Assembly: GCA_002923335.1 (NCBI GenBank)
Contig: BEHZ01000029.1
Location: 1-15,188 of the forward strand
Reading direction: 5' to 3'
From: a bacterium HR23
GTDB lineage: Bacteria; Chloroflexota; Dehalococcoidia; Lucifugimonadales; HRBIN23
DNA length: 15,188 bases
In this document: one piece after another, positions 1 through 6,548 of the stretch
Layout: each line of letters opens with the position of its first letter
Numbering within the stretch: the stretch's first letter is position 1
Notes under the pieces: model-generated
What the model saw: the letters and a program-made list of their open reading frames with translations, nothing else
Database searches by the model: none
What the model was told of the DNA's origin: nothing
Position numbers and translations under genes: made by a program

Positions 1-1209
1 GGCAGCCAGGTAGGGGAGGATGGCCACAAACCCTAGGAAGAGCGCTCCCGCCCAGGTAATGCGCACGATGACCTTTGTCAAGTATTCTTCCGTGGGCTTG
101 CCGGGGCGAATGCCGGGGATAAACCCCCCCCCTTTCTGAAGGTTGTCCGCCAGGTTCATCTGGGAGAAGATGACCATGGTATAGAAGAAGGTGAAGAGCA
201 CCACCAGGATGAAAAGCATGAGCCAATAGAACCAGTGGGTAGAGTCGAAGATACGCACGATGGTCGCGGCCAGTCGGGTGCCGAAGGACGCTCCGCCGGT
301 GTTAAAGTATTGGGCAATAGTGGCCGGGAGAATAAGAATAGAGAAGGCGAAGATGAGGGGAATCATCCCGGCGCTGTTTACTCGCATAGGGATGTAAGAG
401 GTGCCCGCCGCCCGCCGAATCACCCCGCCCCGAAACACCGTGCGCCCATACTGCACCGGGATGCGCCTTTGCGCCTCAGTGAACAGCACAATCAGAGCGA
501 CGATGGCGACCCCGATCACCCCTAGCAAGAGCAACCCCGTGGTGTTCTGCCGTTCCACAAATCCCTGGCTAACGATCTGGGGCAGGTTGGCCACGATTCC
601 CCCAAAGATAATGATAGACACGCCGTTGCCGATGCCGCGTTCGGTGATGAGTTCCCCCAGCCATACCAGGAACATGGTGCCCGCCGTCATGGAGAACACC
701 ATGGCCACAGTCCCCAAGGGGTCGGCCCCCGGGCCAAAGCCCACCCCCCTAATCACCTGGGCCTGCTGGAGCACCAGCAGCTGCCCATAGGCCTGAAGCA
801 TGGCGATGGGCACCGTCATCCAATGGGTAATCTGGTTGAGGCGCTGGCGCCCCAGTTCGCCTCCCTCTTTGGAGAGGGCACGCAGGGCGGGGATCACCGG
901 GACCAGCAGTTGCAGAACGATGCTGGCGGTGATGTAAGGATATACTCCCATGGCGGCCACGCTGAGGTTGCGCATGGCCCCACCGCTGAACAGGTCCAGC
1001 ATCCCCAGCAGTTGGTTGGTGCGGAAGACGCCGGCCAGGGCCTCCCGGTCCACCCCCGGCACGGGGACGTGGGCCACCAGACGGAAGACCACCAGCATAG
1101 CGAAGGTGAAGAGGATGCGCTGACGCAGGTCGGGGATACGGAAGGCATCAACAACTGCCTGCAGGAGGCCCGGCCCCTGGGGAGCGCCACGGGTGAGTTG
1201 GGTGGCCAC
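1..1209 (-). CDS. secY: Protein translocase subunit SecY (3' end cut by window edge)
   Basis: SecY is the central pore of the SecYEG channel in the cytoplasmic membrane and moves unfolded proteins through or into it with SecA or ribosomes. I translated the minus strand from a GTG at 1209-1207; the frame is open for 403 codons to the window edge. The family has about 420-440 residues, so roughly the last transmembrane segment and tail are missing. Diagnostic stretches are FRLVAHVPVPGVD in TM1, YPYITASIVLQLL, the GELITERGIGNGVSIIIF block, the RRIPVQYGR cytoplasmic loop, and ADNLQKGGGFIPGIRPG before the late helices. The GTG start is chosen because AAAGGAG lies about 8 nt upstream and it gives the usual short N-terminus before TM1. 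It follows rplO by 15 nt as the usual end of the spc block. No frameshift was found on reading all 403 codons. Confidence 0.97.
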   Translation of the reverse strand, partial: MATQLTRGAPQGPGLLQAVVDAFRIPDLRQRILFTFAMLVVFRLVAHVPVPGVDREALAGVFRTNQLLGMLDLFSGGAMRNLSVAAMGVYPYITASIVLQLLVPVIPALRALSKEGGELGRQRLNQITHWMTVPIAMLQAYGQLLVLQQAQVIRGVGFGPGADPLGTVAMVFSMTAGTMFLVWLGELITERGIGNGVSIIIFGGIVANLPQIVSQGFVERQNTTGLLLLGVIGVAIVALIVLFTEAQRRIPVQYGRTVFRGGVIRRAAGTSYIPMRVNSAGMIPLIFAFSILILPATIAQYFNTGGASFGTRLAATIVRIFDSTHWFYWLMLFILVVLFTFFYTMVIFSQMNLADNLQKGGGFIPGIRPGKPTEEYLTKVIVRITWAGALFLGFVAILPYLAA

Positions 1210-1224
1210 CGCCCTTCTCCTTTG

Positions 1225-1686
1225 CTACGCTGACGGTTCCAGTTCTACCACTTTTCCACCCGCATCCAGCACTTTCTGGCGGGCGGTGGTGGAGAAACGG
1301 TGTGCCACCACCGTCAGGGGTTTGGTGCAATCCCCATCGGAGAGCACTTTCACGGGCCTGTCGGGGTGGCGAATGAGGCCGACGCTGGCCATGCGCTCGG
1401 GAGTAACCTCGTCCCCTGGGGCAAAGCGGGCATCCAAGTCGCCCAGGTGGACAATCTGGTAGGTCTTGGCGAAGGGGTTATGAAAGCCCCGCTTGTGGGG
1501 AAGGCGGAGCACCAGGGGGGTTTGTCCGCCCTCAAAGCCGGGGCGAGGCCCTTTACCGGAGCGTGCTTTCTGCCCCCCGCGCCCTCGGCCGGAGAGGTCG
1601 CCCCGCCCGCTCCCCGTGCCCCGTCCGATCCGTTTGCGGGGACGGCGGGCACCCGGCGGGGGGCGCAGGTCGTGCAACTTCACCAT
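1225..1686 (-). CDS. rplO: 50S ribosomal protein L15
   Basis: L15 is a 23S rRNA-binding protein of the large subunit that joins late in assembly. The 153-residue product has the family pattern: an N-terminal MVKLHDLRPPPGARR and a long basic, glycine-rich extension (GRGTGSGRGDLSGRGRGGQKARSG, residues about 21-44) that threads into rRNA, then a globular C-terminal domain with the VKVLSDGD and TVVAHRFSTTAR segments. The start overlaps the rpmD stop by 7 nt and has AGAAGGAG about 9 nt upstream, inside the rpmD reading frame, which suggests translational coupling. secY follows after 15 nt. Length is normal for the family (about 145-155). Confidence 0.97.
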   Translation of the reverse strand: MVKLHDLRPPPGARRPRKRIGRGTGSGRGDLSGRGRGGQKARSGKGPRPGFEGGQTPLVLRLPHKRGFHNPFAKTYQIVHLGDLDARFAPGDEVTPERMASVGLIRHPDRPVKVLSDGDCTKPLTVVAHRFSTTARQKVLDAGGKVVELEPSA

Positions 1687-1913
1687 CGCTCTTGCTCCTT
1701 CTGGGCAGGGGAGGGTTCTGCCTGGGCCTCCGGCACCTCTTCCACCCGCACCAAATGCTGGACGGCCTTCAGCATACCCCGAAGGGAAGGGGAGTCGGGG
1801 AACAGGACGCTCTGATGGAGCCGGCGCAGGCCCAGCGCCTGCACGGTCTTCTTATGATAGGCCTTGGAGCCGATGGGGCTCCGCACCAGGGTGATGCGCA
1901 CCAGTTTGCCCAT
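1680..1913 (-). CDS. rpmD: 50S ribosomal protein L30 with C-terminal tail
   Basis: L30 is a small large-subunit protein. The first 57 or so residues match the family: KLVRITLVRSPIGSK, then the conserved switch into TVQALGLRRLHQSV and the closing helix LRGMLKAVQHLVRVEE. Typical bacterial L30 ends near residue 60. Here about 17 further residues follow, rich in Pro, Ala, Glu and Gln (PEAQAEPSPAQKEQERW), which look disordered. Placement between rpsE and rplO is the conserved position. The 3' end overlaps rplO by 7 nt and the spacer from rpsE is 12 nt. An AAGGAA-like ribosome binding site precedes the ATG. Confidence 0.95.
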   Translation of the reverse strand: MGKLVRITLVRSPIGSKAYHKKTVQALGLRRLHQSVLFPDSPSLRGMLKAVQHLVRVEEVPEAQAEPSPAQKEQERW

Positions 1914-1925
1914 TCCTGCCGTTCC

Positions 1926-2453
1926 TTATGCAGCCGAAGCCTTTACCCCTTCTCTCTTGGCCATCTCCTGCTGGGGGTCTTTCAGGGATGCCAGGGCGTC
2001 CATGGTGGCCTTGGCCAGGTTCACAGGGTTGGTATTGCCCAGGGCCTTGGTGAGGATATCCCGGATGCCCGCTGCCTCCACCACTGCCCGCACCGTAGCA
2101 CCGGCCACCACGCCGGTGCCGGGCACTGCGGGGCGCAGCATCACACTAGAGGCGTCAAACTTGGCAATCACCTCGTGGGGGATGGTGGAGCCCACCAAGG
2201 GGACCCGTATCATGTTGCGACGGGCAATGGCCTGGCCCTTCCGCACCGCATCGGGCACGGCATCGGCCTTGCCCAGGCCGATGCCCACATGCCCCTGCCC
2301 ATCCCCTACCACCACTAAGGCGTTGAAGCGCAAGTGTTTCCCCCCGGCGGTTACCTTGGCCACACGGCGTATCATAATGACCTTTTCCTGGAGGTTGGCC
2401 TCCGGCAGGTCTTCCGCCTTGACCTTGGGGGCACGCTCATAGGGAGACGCCAT
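1926..2453 (-). CDS. rpsE: 30S ribosomal protein S5
   Basis: S5 sits near the mRNA entry channel and takes part in decoding fidelity and helicase activity of the 30S subunit. The 175-residue product has the N-terminal double-stranded RNA-binding-like domain (EKVIMIRRVAKVTAGGKHLRFNALVVVGD split across residues 23-51) with the GGKHLRF turn where spectinomycin-type mutations occur in other bacteria, and the C-terminal domain with VPLVGSTIPHEV, RPAVPGTGVVAG and VRAVVEAAGIRDILTKALG. Its ATG overlaps the rplR stop in a TAATG arrangement. A strong AAGGAGG site lies 11-13 nt upstream within rplR. Length is ordinary. Confidence 0.98.
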   Translation of the reverse strand: MASPYERAPKVKAEDLPEANLQEKVIMIRRVAKVTAGGKHLRFNALVVVGDGQGHVGIGLGKADAVPDAVRKGQAIARRNMIRVPLVGSTIPHEVIAKFDASSVMLRPAVPGTGVVAGATVRAVVEAAGIRDILTKALGNTNPVNLAKATMDALASLKDPQQEMAKREGVKASAA

Positions 2454-2857
2454 TAGAACTGGAGACCTCCTTCCCGAGCAGCATCGGCTAGGGCCTTTAC
2501 CCGCCCGTGGTAGCGGAACCCTCCCCGGTCAAAGACCACCTTCTCTATTCCCGCCATCTTTGCCCTTTGGGCAAGCAAGCGCCCCACCAAAACGGCCCGC
2601 TCCATCTTCCGCTGCCCTGTCGCCTGGTCCCGCACTTCCTTGTCCAGGTCGGAAGCCGAGACCAGGGTATGGCCACGGGTATCATCAATAATCTGTGCGT
2701 AGATATGCTTGTTACTACGGAAGACCGCCAAGCGTGGGCGGGCAGGCTGGCCCACAACCTTCTTCCGAATGCGCAAGTGCCGGCGAATACGCCGAAGACG
2801 GGGGGTTTTCCACCTGATCGGGATAGGCCACTTGGTGCGCACAACCGTCGTCGCCAT
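2453..2857 (-). CDS. rplR: 50S ribosomal protein L18
   Basis: L18 binds 5S rRNA and, with L5, anchors it in the central protuberance. The 134-residue product contains the basic N-terminal arm (RLRRIRRHLRIRKKVVGQ), the PRLAVFRSNKHIYAQIIDD core, the SASDLDKEVR turn and the C-terminal signature KVVFDRGGFRYHGRVKALADAAREGGLQF split near residues 107-134. The N-terminus before the basic arm is about ten residues longer than usual (MATTVVRTKWPIPIRW), but no closer ATG exists and AGGTGA lies upstream of this one. rpsE follows with a 1-nt overlap. Confidence 0.97.
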   Translation of the reverse strand: MATTVVRTKWPIPIRWKTPRLRRIRRHLRIRKKVVGQPARPRLAVFRSNKHIYAQIIDDTRGHTLVSASDLDKEVRDQATGQRKMERAVLVGRLLAQRAKMAGIEKVVFDRGGFRYHGRVKALADAAREGGLQF

Positions 2858-2871
2858 ACATCTTCACCTGG

Positions 2872-3417
2872 CTACTTCTTGGCCGCCTTCTTGCCCGGCT
2901 TCAGGACAATCACCTCGCCGGCGTAGCGGATGCCCTTCCCCTTGTAGGGGTCGGCCGGGCGCAGGGCACGGATCTGGGCAGCCAGTTGTCCTACTGCCTG
3001 CTTATCCAGGCCCGAGACGATGATACGGTTGCCCCCTTCCACTGCCAGTTTCACGCCGGGAGGAGGCGTTACCTCGGGTCGGGAGGCCATGCCCACCTGT
3101 AGGACAAGGGTGTTGCCCCGCAGTTCGGCGCGGTAGCCCACGCCGGTGATCTCCAGCGCCCTCTGGTAGCCCTGGGTAACGCCGGTCACCATGTTCTGCA
3201 AGAGGGCACGGGTAAGGCCGTGGAGGGCACGGTCTTTATTCTCGTTGGATGCCCGCTCCACCACGATGGCCCCATCCCGCACCTGAACGGTAACCCGGGG
3301 AGAGAAGGTCTGGGAGAGGGAGCCCAACGGCCCCTTCACTGTTACCCGGTTGCCTGGCTCCACGATGACCTGCACCCCGGGAGGGATAGGAATAGGACGG
3401 CGTCCGATGCGCGACAT
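2872..3417 (-). CDS. rplF: 50S ribosomal protein L6
   Basis: L6 lies near the factor-binding site of the 50S subunit and binds the sarcin-ricin region. The product from the ATG at 3417 has 181 residues, normal for the family. It starts MSRIGRRPIPIPPGV, has the first repeat with VTVKGPLGSLSQTF, the linker ALHGLTRALLQNMVTGVTQG, and ends with the family signature DPYKGKGIRYAGE followed by a lysine-rich tail. A farther upstream ATG in frame (3438) would add seven unlike residues and lie inside rpsH. The chosen start has TAGGAGAGCC directly upstream. It is 7 nt downstream of rpsH and 14 nt upstream of rplR. Confidence 0.97.
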   Translation of the reverse strand: MSRIGRRPIPIPPGVQVIVEPGNRVTVKGPLGSLSQTFSPRVTVQVRDGAIVVERASNENKDRALHGLTRALLQNMVTGVTQGYQRALEITGVGYRAELRGNTLVLQVGMASRPEVTPPPGVKLAVEGGNRIIVSGLDKQAVGQLAAQIRALRPADPYKGKGIRYAGEVIVLKPGKKAAKK

Positions 3418-3424
3418 GGCTCTC

Positions 3425-3820
3425 CTACCACACAACACAGAGGACTTCGCCCCCGATGCCTCGCTTGCGGGCCTCGTGGCCAGGGAGGACGCCTTGGGGC
3501 GTAGTCAAAATGGCGACCCCCAATCGGCCGCGGACACGGGGAATTGCCCCCTTACCCACGTAAACCCGCAGGCCGGGTTTGCTGACCCGCTTGACGCCAT
3601 GAATGAGGGGTTCCTTATCGGGAGAGTAAGCCAGATATATTTTCAGCGCTTTCCCCGCTCCGGAACGCACCTCCTCATAGCCGCGGATAAAGCCCTCCTC
3701 TTTCAGCACCCGGGCGATCTCCCGCTTGAGGCGGGAGGAGGGCACCAGCACCTCCTCCTTGCGCACCAGGCAGGCGTTGCGGATGCGGGTGAGCATATCA
3801 GCGATGGGGTCGGTAAGCAT
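3425..3820 (-). CDS. rpsH: 30S ribosomal protein S8
   Basis: S8 is a primary 16S rRNA-binding protein needed for early assembly of the 30S central domain; in E. coli it is also the spc operon repressor. From the ATG at 3820 the product has 131 residues and begins MLTDPIADMLTRIRNA, the family start. It ends with the family-typical RKRGIGGEVLCVVW. The open frame extends upstream to 3946, but those 42 residues lie over rpsN and are unlike S8, so they are rejected. AGGAAGG sits just upstream. rpsN lies 8 nt upstream and rplF 7 nt downstream. No S8-binding hairpin was recognised in this window. Confidence 0.97.
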   Translation of the reverse strand: MLTDPIADMLTRIRNACLVRKEEVLVPSSRLKREIARVLKEEGFIRGYEEVRSGAGKALKIYLAYSPDKEPLIHGVKRVSKPGLRVYVGKGAIPRVRGRLGVAILTTPQGVLPGHEARKRGIGGEVLCVVW

Positions 3821-3828
3821 AGCCCTTC

Positions 3829-4014
3829 CTACCAACTGGCCTTCCGCACCCCAGGGAGTTCGCCTCGGAGGGCGAGGGTGCGGAAGCAGATACGGCACAG
3901 GCCGAAGTGGCGGATATAGGCCCGAGGTCTCCCGCAGAGGGAACACCGGTTCCTTTTGCGCACCGCATACTTGGGCGGGCGCAGGGCCTTGGCGATCATG
4001 GCCTTGCGTGCCAT
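3829..4014 (-). CDS. rpsN: 30S ribosomal protein S14, zinc-binding type (S14Z)
   Basis: S14 belongs to the 30S head and joins late in assembly. This is the short 61-residue form with an intact zinc knuckle: C24 and C27, then C40 and C43 (C-x2-C-x12-C-x2-C), compared with the longer zinc-free form of E. coli. The C-terminus LRGELPGVRKASW is the standard one. A GGAGAGAGGA purine run precedes the ATG. The 47-nt gap to rplE is the longest within the spc block. Because the zinc form is the one in the operon, a zinc-independent paralogue elsewhere in the genome is possible but not visible here. Confidence 0.98.
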   Translation of the reverse strand: MARKAMIAKALRPPKYAVRKRNRCSLCGRPRAYIRHFGLCRICFRTLALRGELPGVRKASW

Positions 4015-4061
4015 AGATCCTCTCTCCTCTTTACTTCTATTGTATCCTGTTTAGGGGTCTT

Positions 4062-4883
4062 TTACGCCCCTGCCGGTGCTCTCTCCCGTGCGAAAGGCAG
4101 ACCCAGGAGTTCCAGCAGGCGCATCCCTTCCCGGTCGGAGCGGGCGGTGGTGCAGATATTCACTTGCAGACCCCGCAAGCGGTCAATCTGCCCGTATTCA
4201 ATCTCCGGGAAGATGATCTGCTCGGCAATACCCAGGGAGTAGTTGCCCCTCCCGTCGAAGGCATTGCGGGGTGTCCCTCGGAAGTCCCGAAGGCGGGGCA
4301 GAGCAGCGTAGAACAACTTCTCCAGGAAGAAATACATGCGGTCGCCCCGCAGGGTGCACATGACACCGATAGGCTGGCCCCGTCTGACCTTGAAGGATGC
4401 GATGGCCTTTTTGGCCCGGGTTACCACCGGCTTCTGGCCCGAGATGAGGGAGAGGTCTCGGACGGCAGACTCCACAGCCTTGGGGTTGGTAACCGCTTCG
4501 CCCAAGCCGATGTTGAGCACCACTTTCGTGACGCGGTGGACTGCCAAAGGGTTGCTGTAGCCGAACTCCCGCATAAGGGTGGGCACCACCTCTTCCCGGT
4601 AAACACGCAAGAGACGAGGCACCACCCGTCCCTGGGGGGCCCTGGCGCGAGGGGGGCGGGCCTCTGGCTGTGGTGGGGCGGAGGTGCCTTCAGCGGGCAC
4701 AGGCTGGCCCTCCGGCTGGCGTGGCCTGTCTGGCCTGCCCTGACGCTGAGGCTCCCCGGCTGGGGCCTCGGCCGAAGGGGCCGGGGCTGGGCTGGGGCGT
4801 GCTCCCCGGCGGGGGCGTGGGGCAGGGGCAGAAGGCTCCTGCCCCGGGAGGGTTACTGGCTGGTCTCGATCGTCTCGTGGCAT
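4062..4883 (-). CDS. rplE: 50S ribosomal protein L5, possibly with a long N-terminal extension
   Basis: L5 binds 5S rRNA in the central protuberance and contacts the P-site tRNA. Residues from about 88 onward are a full L5: PRLLRVYREEVVPTLMREFG, the VVLNIGLGEAV turn, SGQKPVVTRAKKAIASFK, the GVMCTLRGDRMYFFLEKL strand and a normal C-terminus, about 186 residues. In front lie 87 residues with 24 prolines, many Ala, Arg, Gln and Glu, and no Lys, Ile, aromatic, Cys, His or Asn, so they are low complexity and probably disordered. The ATG at 4883 overlaps rplX by 31 nt and has GAGGG about 12 nt upstream. The alternative is a GTG at 4622 giving canonical length, with only a weak ribosome binding site; about 230 nt would then be non-coding. 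The gene identity is certain, the start is not. Confidence 0.95.
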   Translation of the reverse strand: MPRDDRDQPVTLPGQEPSAPAPRPRRGARPSPAPAPSAEAPAGEPQRQGRPDRPRQPEGQPVPAEGTSAPPQPEARPPRARAPQGRVVPRLLRVYREEVVPTLMREFGYSNPLAVHRVTKVVLNIGLGEAVTNPKAVESAVRDLSLISGQKPVVTRAKKAIASFKVRRGQPIGVMCTLRGDRMYFFLEKLFYAALPRLRDFRGTPRNAFDGRGNYSLGIAEQIIFPEIEYGQIDRLRGLQVNICTTARSDREGMRLLELLGLPFARERAPAGA

Positions 4884-5179
4884 CGCTTACAGACCCTCAC
4901 TTTGCGTCCGTCCTGAAGAACCTGGAAACCGACCCGCACCGGCTTCTGGCAATGGGGGCACACCACCCGCACCTTGGACCAATGAAGGGGCGCCTCCAGG
5001 GCCACAATACCCCCCTGGCGCACGCCGGGGCGAGGGCGTAGATGGCGTTTGAGGATGTTGACCCCCTCCACGATGACCCTTTGCTCCTTAGGGAAGACCC
5101 TTTGCACACGCCCCTTCTTACCCCGATCCTTCCCTGCCATAACCATCACCGTGTCGCCTTTACGGATCTTCTGCGCCAT
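4853..5179 (-). CDS. rplX: 50S ribosomal protein L24, zinc-ribbon form
   Basis: L24 is an assembly initiator that binds the 5' region of 23S rRNA near the exit tunnel. The 108-residue product begins with the KOW motif (KIRKGDTVMVMAGKDRGKKGRV, residues 4-25), continues VIVEGVNILKRH, and ends in a zinc ribbon with C74-x2-C77 and C97-x2-C100 around PVRVGFQVLQDGRKVRV. E. coli L24 lacks these cysteines; many other bacteria keep them. GGAGG precedes the ATG, 14 nt after rplN. The 3' end overlaps the longest possible rplE frame by 31 nt. Confidence 0.97.
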   Translation of the reverse strand: MAQKIRKGDTVMVMAGKDRGKKGRVQRVFPKEQRVIVEGVNILKRHLRPRPGVRQGGIVALEAPLHWSKVRVVCPHCQKPVRVGFQVLQDGRKVRVCKRCHETIETSQ

Positions 5180-5193
5180 AGTGGGCCTCCAGT

Positions 5194-5568
5194 CTACACG
5201 ACCTCAGGGGCCAGGGAGAGGATGCGGGTGAACTCCCTTTCCCGCAGTTCCCGGGCCACCGGCCCCAGCACACGAGTCCCCAGGGGGTTCTTGCCGTCGC
5301 CCAGAATGACGGCAGCGTTGTCGTCAAAGCGCACATAGGTGCCATCGGGCCGGCGATAGGGGCGGGCCTGGCGCACGATGACTGCCCGCACCACTTTTCC
5401 CTTCTTCACAGGGTCGGGGGCGTTGGGGATGGCCTCTTTCACCGAGGCGATGATGATGTCCCCCAACCGGGCGTAGCGACGGTAACTGTAGCCCGGGATA
5501 TTGATGCACATAATGACCTTGGCCCCCGAGTTATCGGCCACCACCAGCCGGGTGTAGCGCTGGATCAT
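5194..5568 (-). CDS. rplN: 50S ribosomal protein L14
   Basis: L14 forms part of the 30S-50S interface (bridge B8) and is the target of the silencing factor RsfS. The 124-residue product is near the usual 122 and carries MIQRYTRLVVADNSGAK at the N-terminus, GDIIIASVKEAIPN, VKKGKVVRAVIVR, and the signature RFDDNAAVIL followed by GTRVLGPVARELR. Its ATG overlaps the rpsQ stop in an ATGA arrangement, a sign of translational coupling; AAGGAG lies about 10 nt upstream. It is the first gene of the classical spc block, but there is no gap here for a separate promoter. Confidence 0.98.
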   Translation of the reverse strand: MIQRYTRLVVADNSGAKVIMCINIPGYSYRRYARLGDIIIASVKEAIPNAPDPVKKGKVVRAVIVRQARPYRRPDGTYVRFDDNAAVILGDGKNPLGTRVLGPVARELREREFTRILSLAPEVV

Positions 5569-5897
5569 GGTTGCCTCTCTCCTTCAGGGGGTGGTGTGGC
5601 GACGGCCTGCTCCACGCCCACGTCCACCGCCTGGGGCGCTACTTCGGGAACCTCGCCCCGACGGAGGACCTCCTTGACCACCCAGCGCTTGGTCTTGGAG
5701 AGGGGGCGGACCTCCACCACCCGCACGGTATCGCCCGGTCGGCACTCCTGGCGGGGGTCGTGGGCGTAGAGTTTGGTGATACGGCGAAGGGCTTTCTTGT
5801 AGAGGGGATGGTGCTGCACCCACTCTACGGCGACCACCACCGTCTTTTGCATCTTGGCACTGACTACACGGCCGATGTATTCCCTATGGTGCGCCAT
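5565..5897 (-). CDS. rpsQ: 30S ribosomal protein S17 with C-terminal tail
   Basis: S17 is a primary 16S rRNA-binding protein with an OB fold. Residues 1-82 or so are typical: REYIGRVVSAKMQKTVVVAVE, HHPLYKKALRRITKLYAHDP, the loop ECRPGDTVRVVEVRPLSKTKRW and VVKEVLRR. The family normally ends near residue 85. Here about 28 further residues follow, rich in Glu, Val, Pro and Ala, with a net acidic character and no clear fold. The start overlaps rpmC by 14 nt and the stop overlaps rplN by 4 nt, so three genes are tightly coupled. Confidence 0.97.
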   Translation of the reverse strand: MAHHREYIGRVVSAKMQKTVVVAVEWVQHHPLYKKALRRITKLYAHDPRQECRPGDTVRVVEVRPLSKTKRWVVKEVLRRGEVPEVAPQAVDVGVEQAVATPPPEGERQP

Positions 5898-6102
5898 GCT
5901 CTATCCCCAGTTCCCGCTCCCGCAAGACGGTAAGGACACGGGCAATGGTTTTGCGGATGCGCTTGATCTCCTGGTAGTTCTCCAGTTGGCGGGTATGCCA
6001 CCGCCAGCGCAGGTTGGCCAGTTCTCGGTAGAGGTCCTGCACCTCTTTGCGCAGGTCCTCTGTGGCCTTGGATCGGATGTCGGGCAGACGCATGTAGGGC
6101 AT
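5884..6102 (-). CDS. rpmC: 50S ribosomal protein L29
   Basis: L29 lies at the exit of the peptide tunnel next to L23 and helps form the docking site for SRP and trigger factor. The 72-residue product has the two long helices of the family: DIRSKATEDLRKEVQDLYRELANLRW, then ENYQEIKRIRKTIARVLTVLRERELG. Translation is taken from the ATG at 6102 (MPYMRLPD) because GGAGG stands directly upstream; the second methionine, three codons later, would also give a normal protein. rplP ends 2 nt upstream; rpsQ overlaps by 14 nt. Confidence 0.96.
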   Translation of the reverse strand: MPYMRLPDIRSKATEDLRKEVQDLYRELANLRWRWHTRQLENYQEIKRIRKTIARVLTVLRERELGIEHGAP

Positions 6103-6104
6103 GG

Positions 6105-6548
6105 CTAGGCCTCCGTAGCCTCGGCCTGGGCCTCCAGGAAGTCGGAGCGGTGCACGATCCTGACAGGGATGGGGAGTTTGTCGGCTGCCTGGCGCAAGGC
6201 GTCCAGGGCCGTATCCCGGGGGAGGCCGGCCACCTCAAAGAGGATACGGCCCCGCTTGACCACAGCAACCCAGTGATCCACCGCCCCTTTCCCGCCCCCC
6301 ATACGGGTCTCCAGGGGCTTCTTGCTGACCGGCTTGTCGGGGAAGACCCGAATCCACACCTGTCCGCCCCGCTTGAGGTGGCGGGAGATGGCACGGCGCG
6401 CCGCCTCAATCTGGCGGGCGGTGAGCCAGCAAGGCTCCAGGGCCTTCAGGCCCCACTCCCCGAACTCCAGGGTAACGGCGCCGGCGGAGACGCCCTTACG
6501 CCGTCCCCGATGGGCCTTCCGATACTTGACACGCTTCGGCTGGAGCAT
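6105..6548 (-). CDS. rplP: 50S ribosomal protein L16
   Basis: L16 lines the A-site side of the 50S subunit and is needed for late assembly and tRNA accommodation. The 147-residue product begins MLQPKRVKYRKAHRGRRKG and has FGEWGLKALEPCWLTARQIEAARRAI, the loop VFPDKPVSKKPLETRMGGGKGAVDHWVAVV (residues about 70-99, nearest the peptidyl-transferase centre) and GRILFEVAGLP. A short Ala/Glu tail ends the protein. Its ATG directly abuts the rpsC stop (TAAATG), with AGGAGGGGAG upstream inside rpsC. Confidence 0.98.
   Translation of the reverse strand: MLQPKRVKYRKAHRGRRKGVSAGAVTLEFGEWGLKALEPCWLTARQIEAARRAISRHLKRGGQVWIRVFPDKPVSKKPLETRMGGGKGAVDHWVAVVKRGRILFEVAGLPRDTALDALRQAADKLPIPVRIVHRSDFLEAQAEATEA

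Noticed and set aside
3821..3946. Upstream extension of rpsH by 42 residues
   Set aside because: It lies over rpsN, does not look like S8, and the ATG at 3820 has its own ribosome binding site and the family N-terminus.
4039..4044. TACAAT box (minus strand) in the rplE-rpsN gap as a promoter
   Set aside because: Nothing near TTGACA lies 16-18 nt upstream (GCGTAA at 17 nt), so a single -10-like hexamer is not enough.
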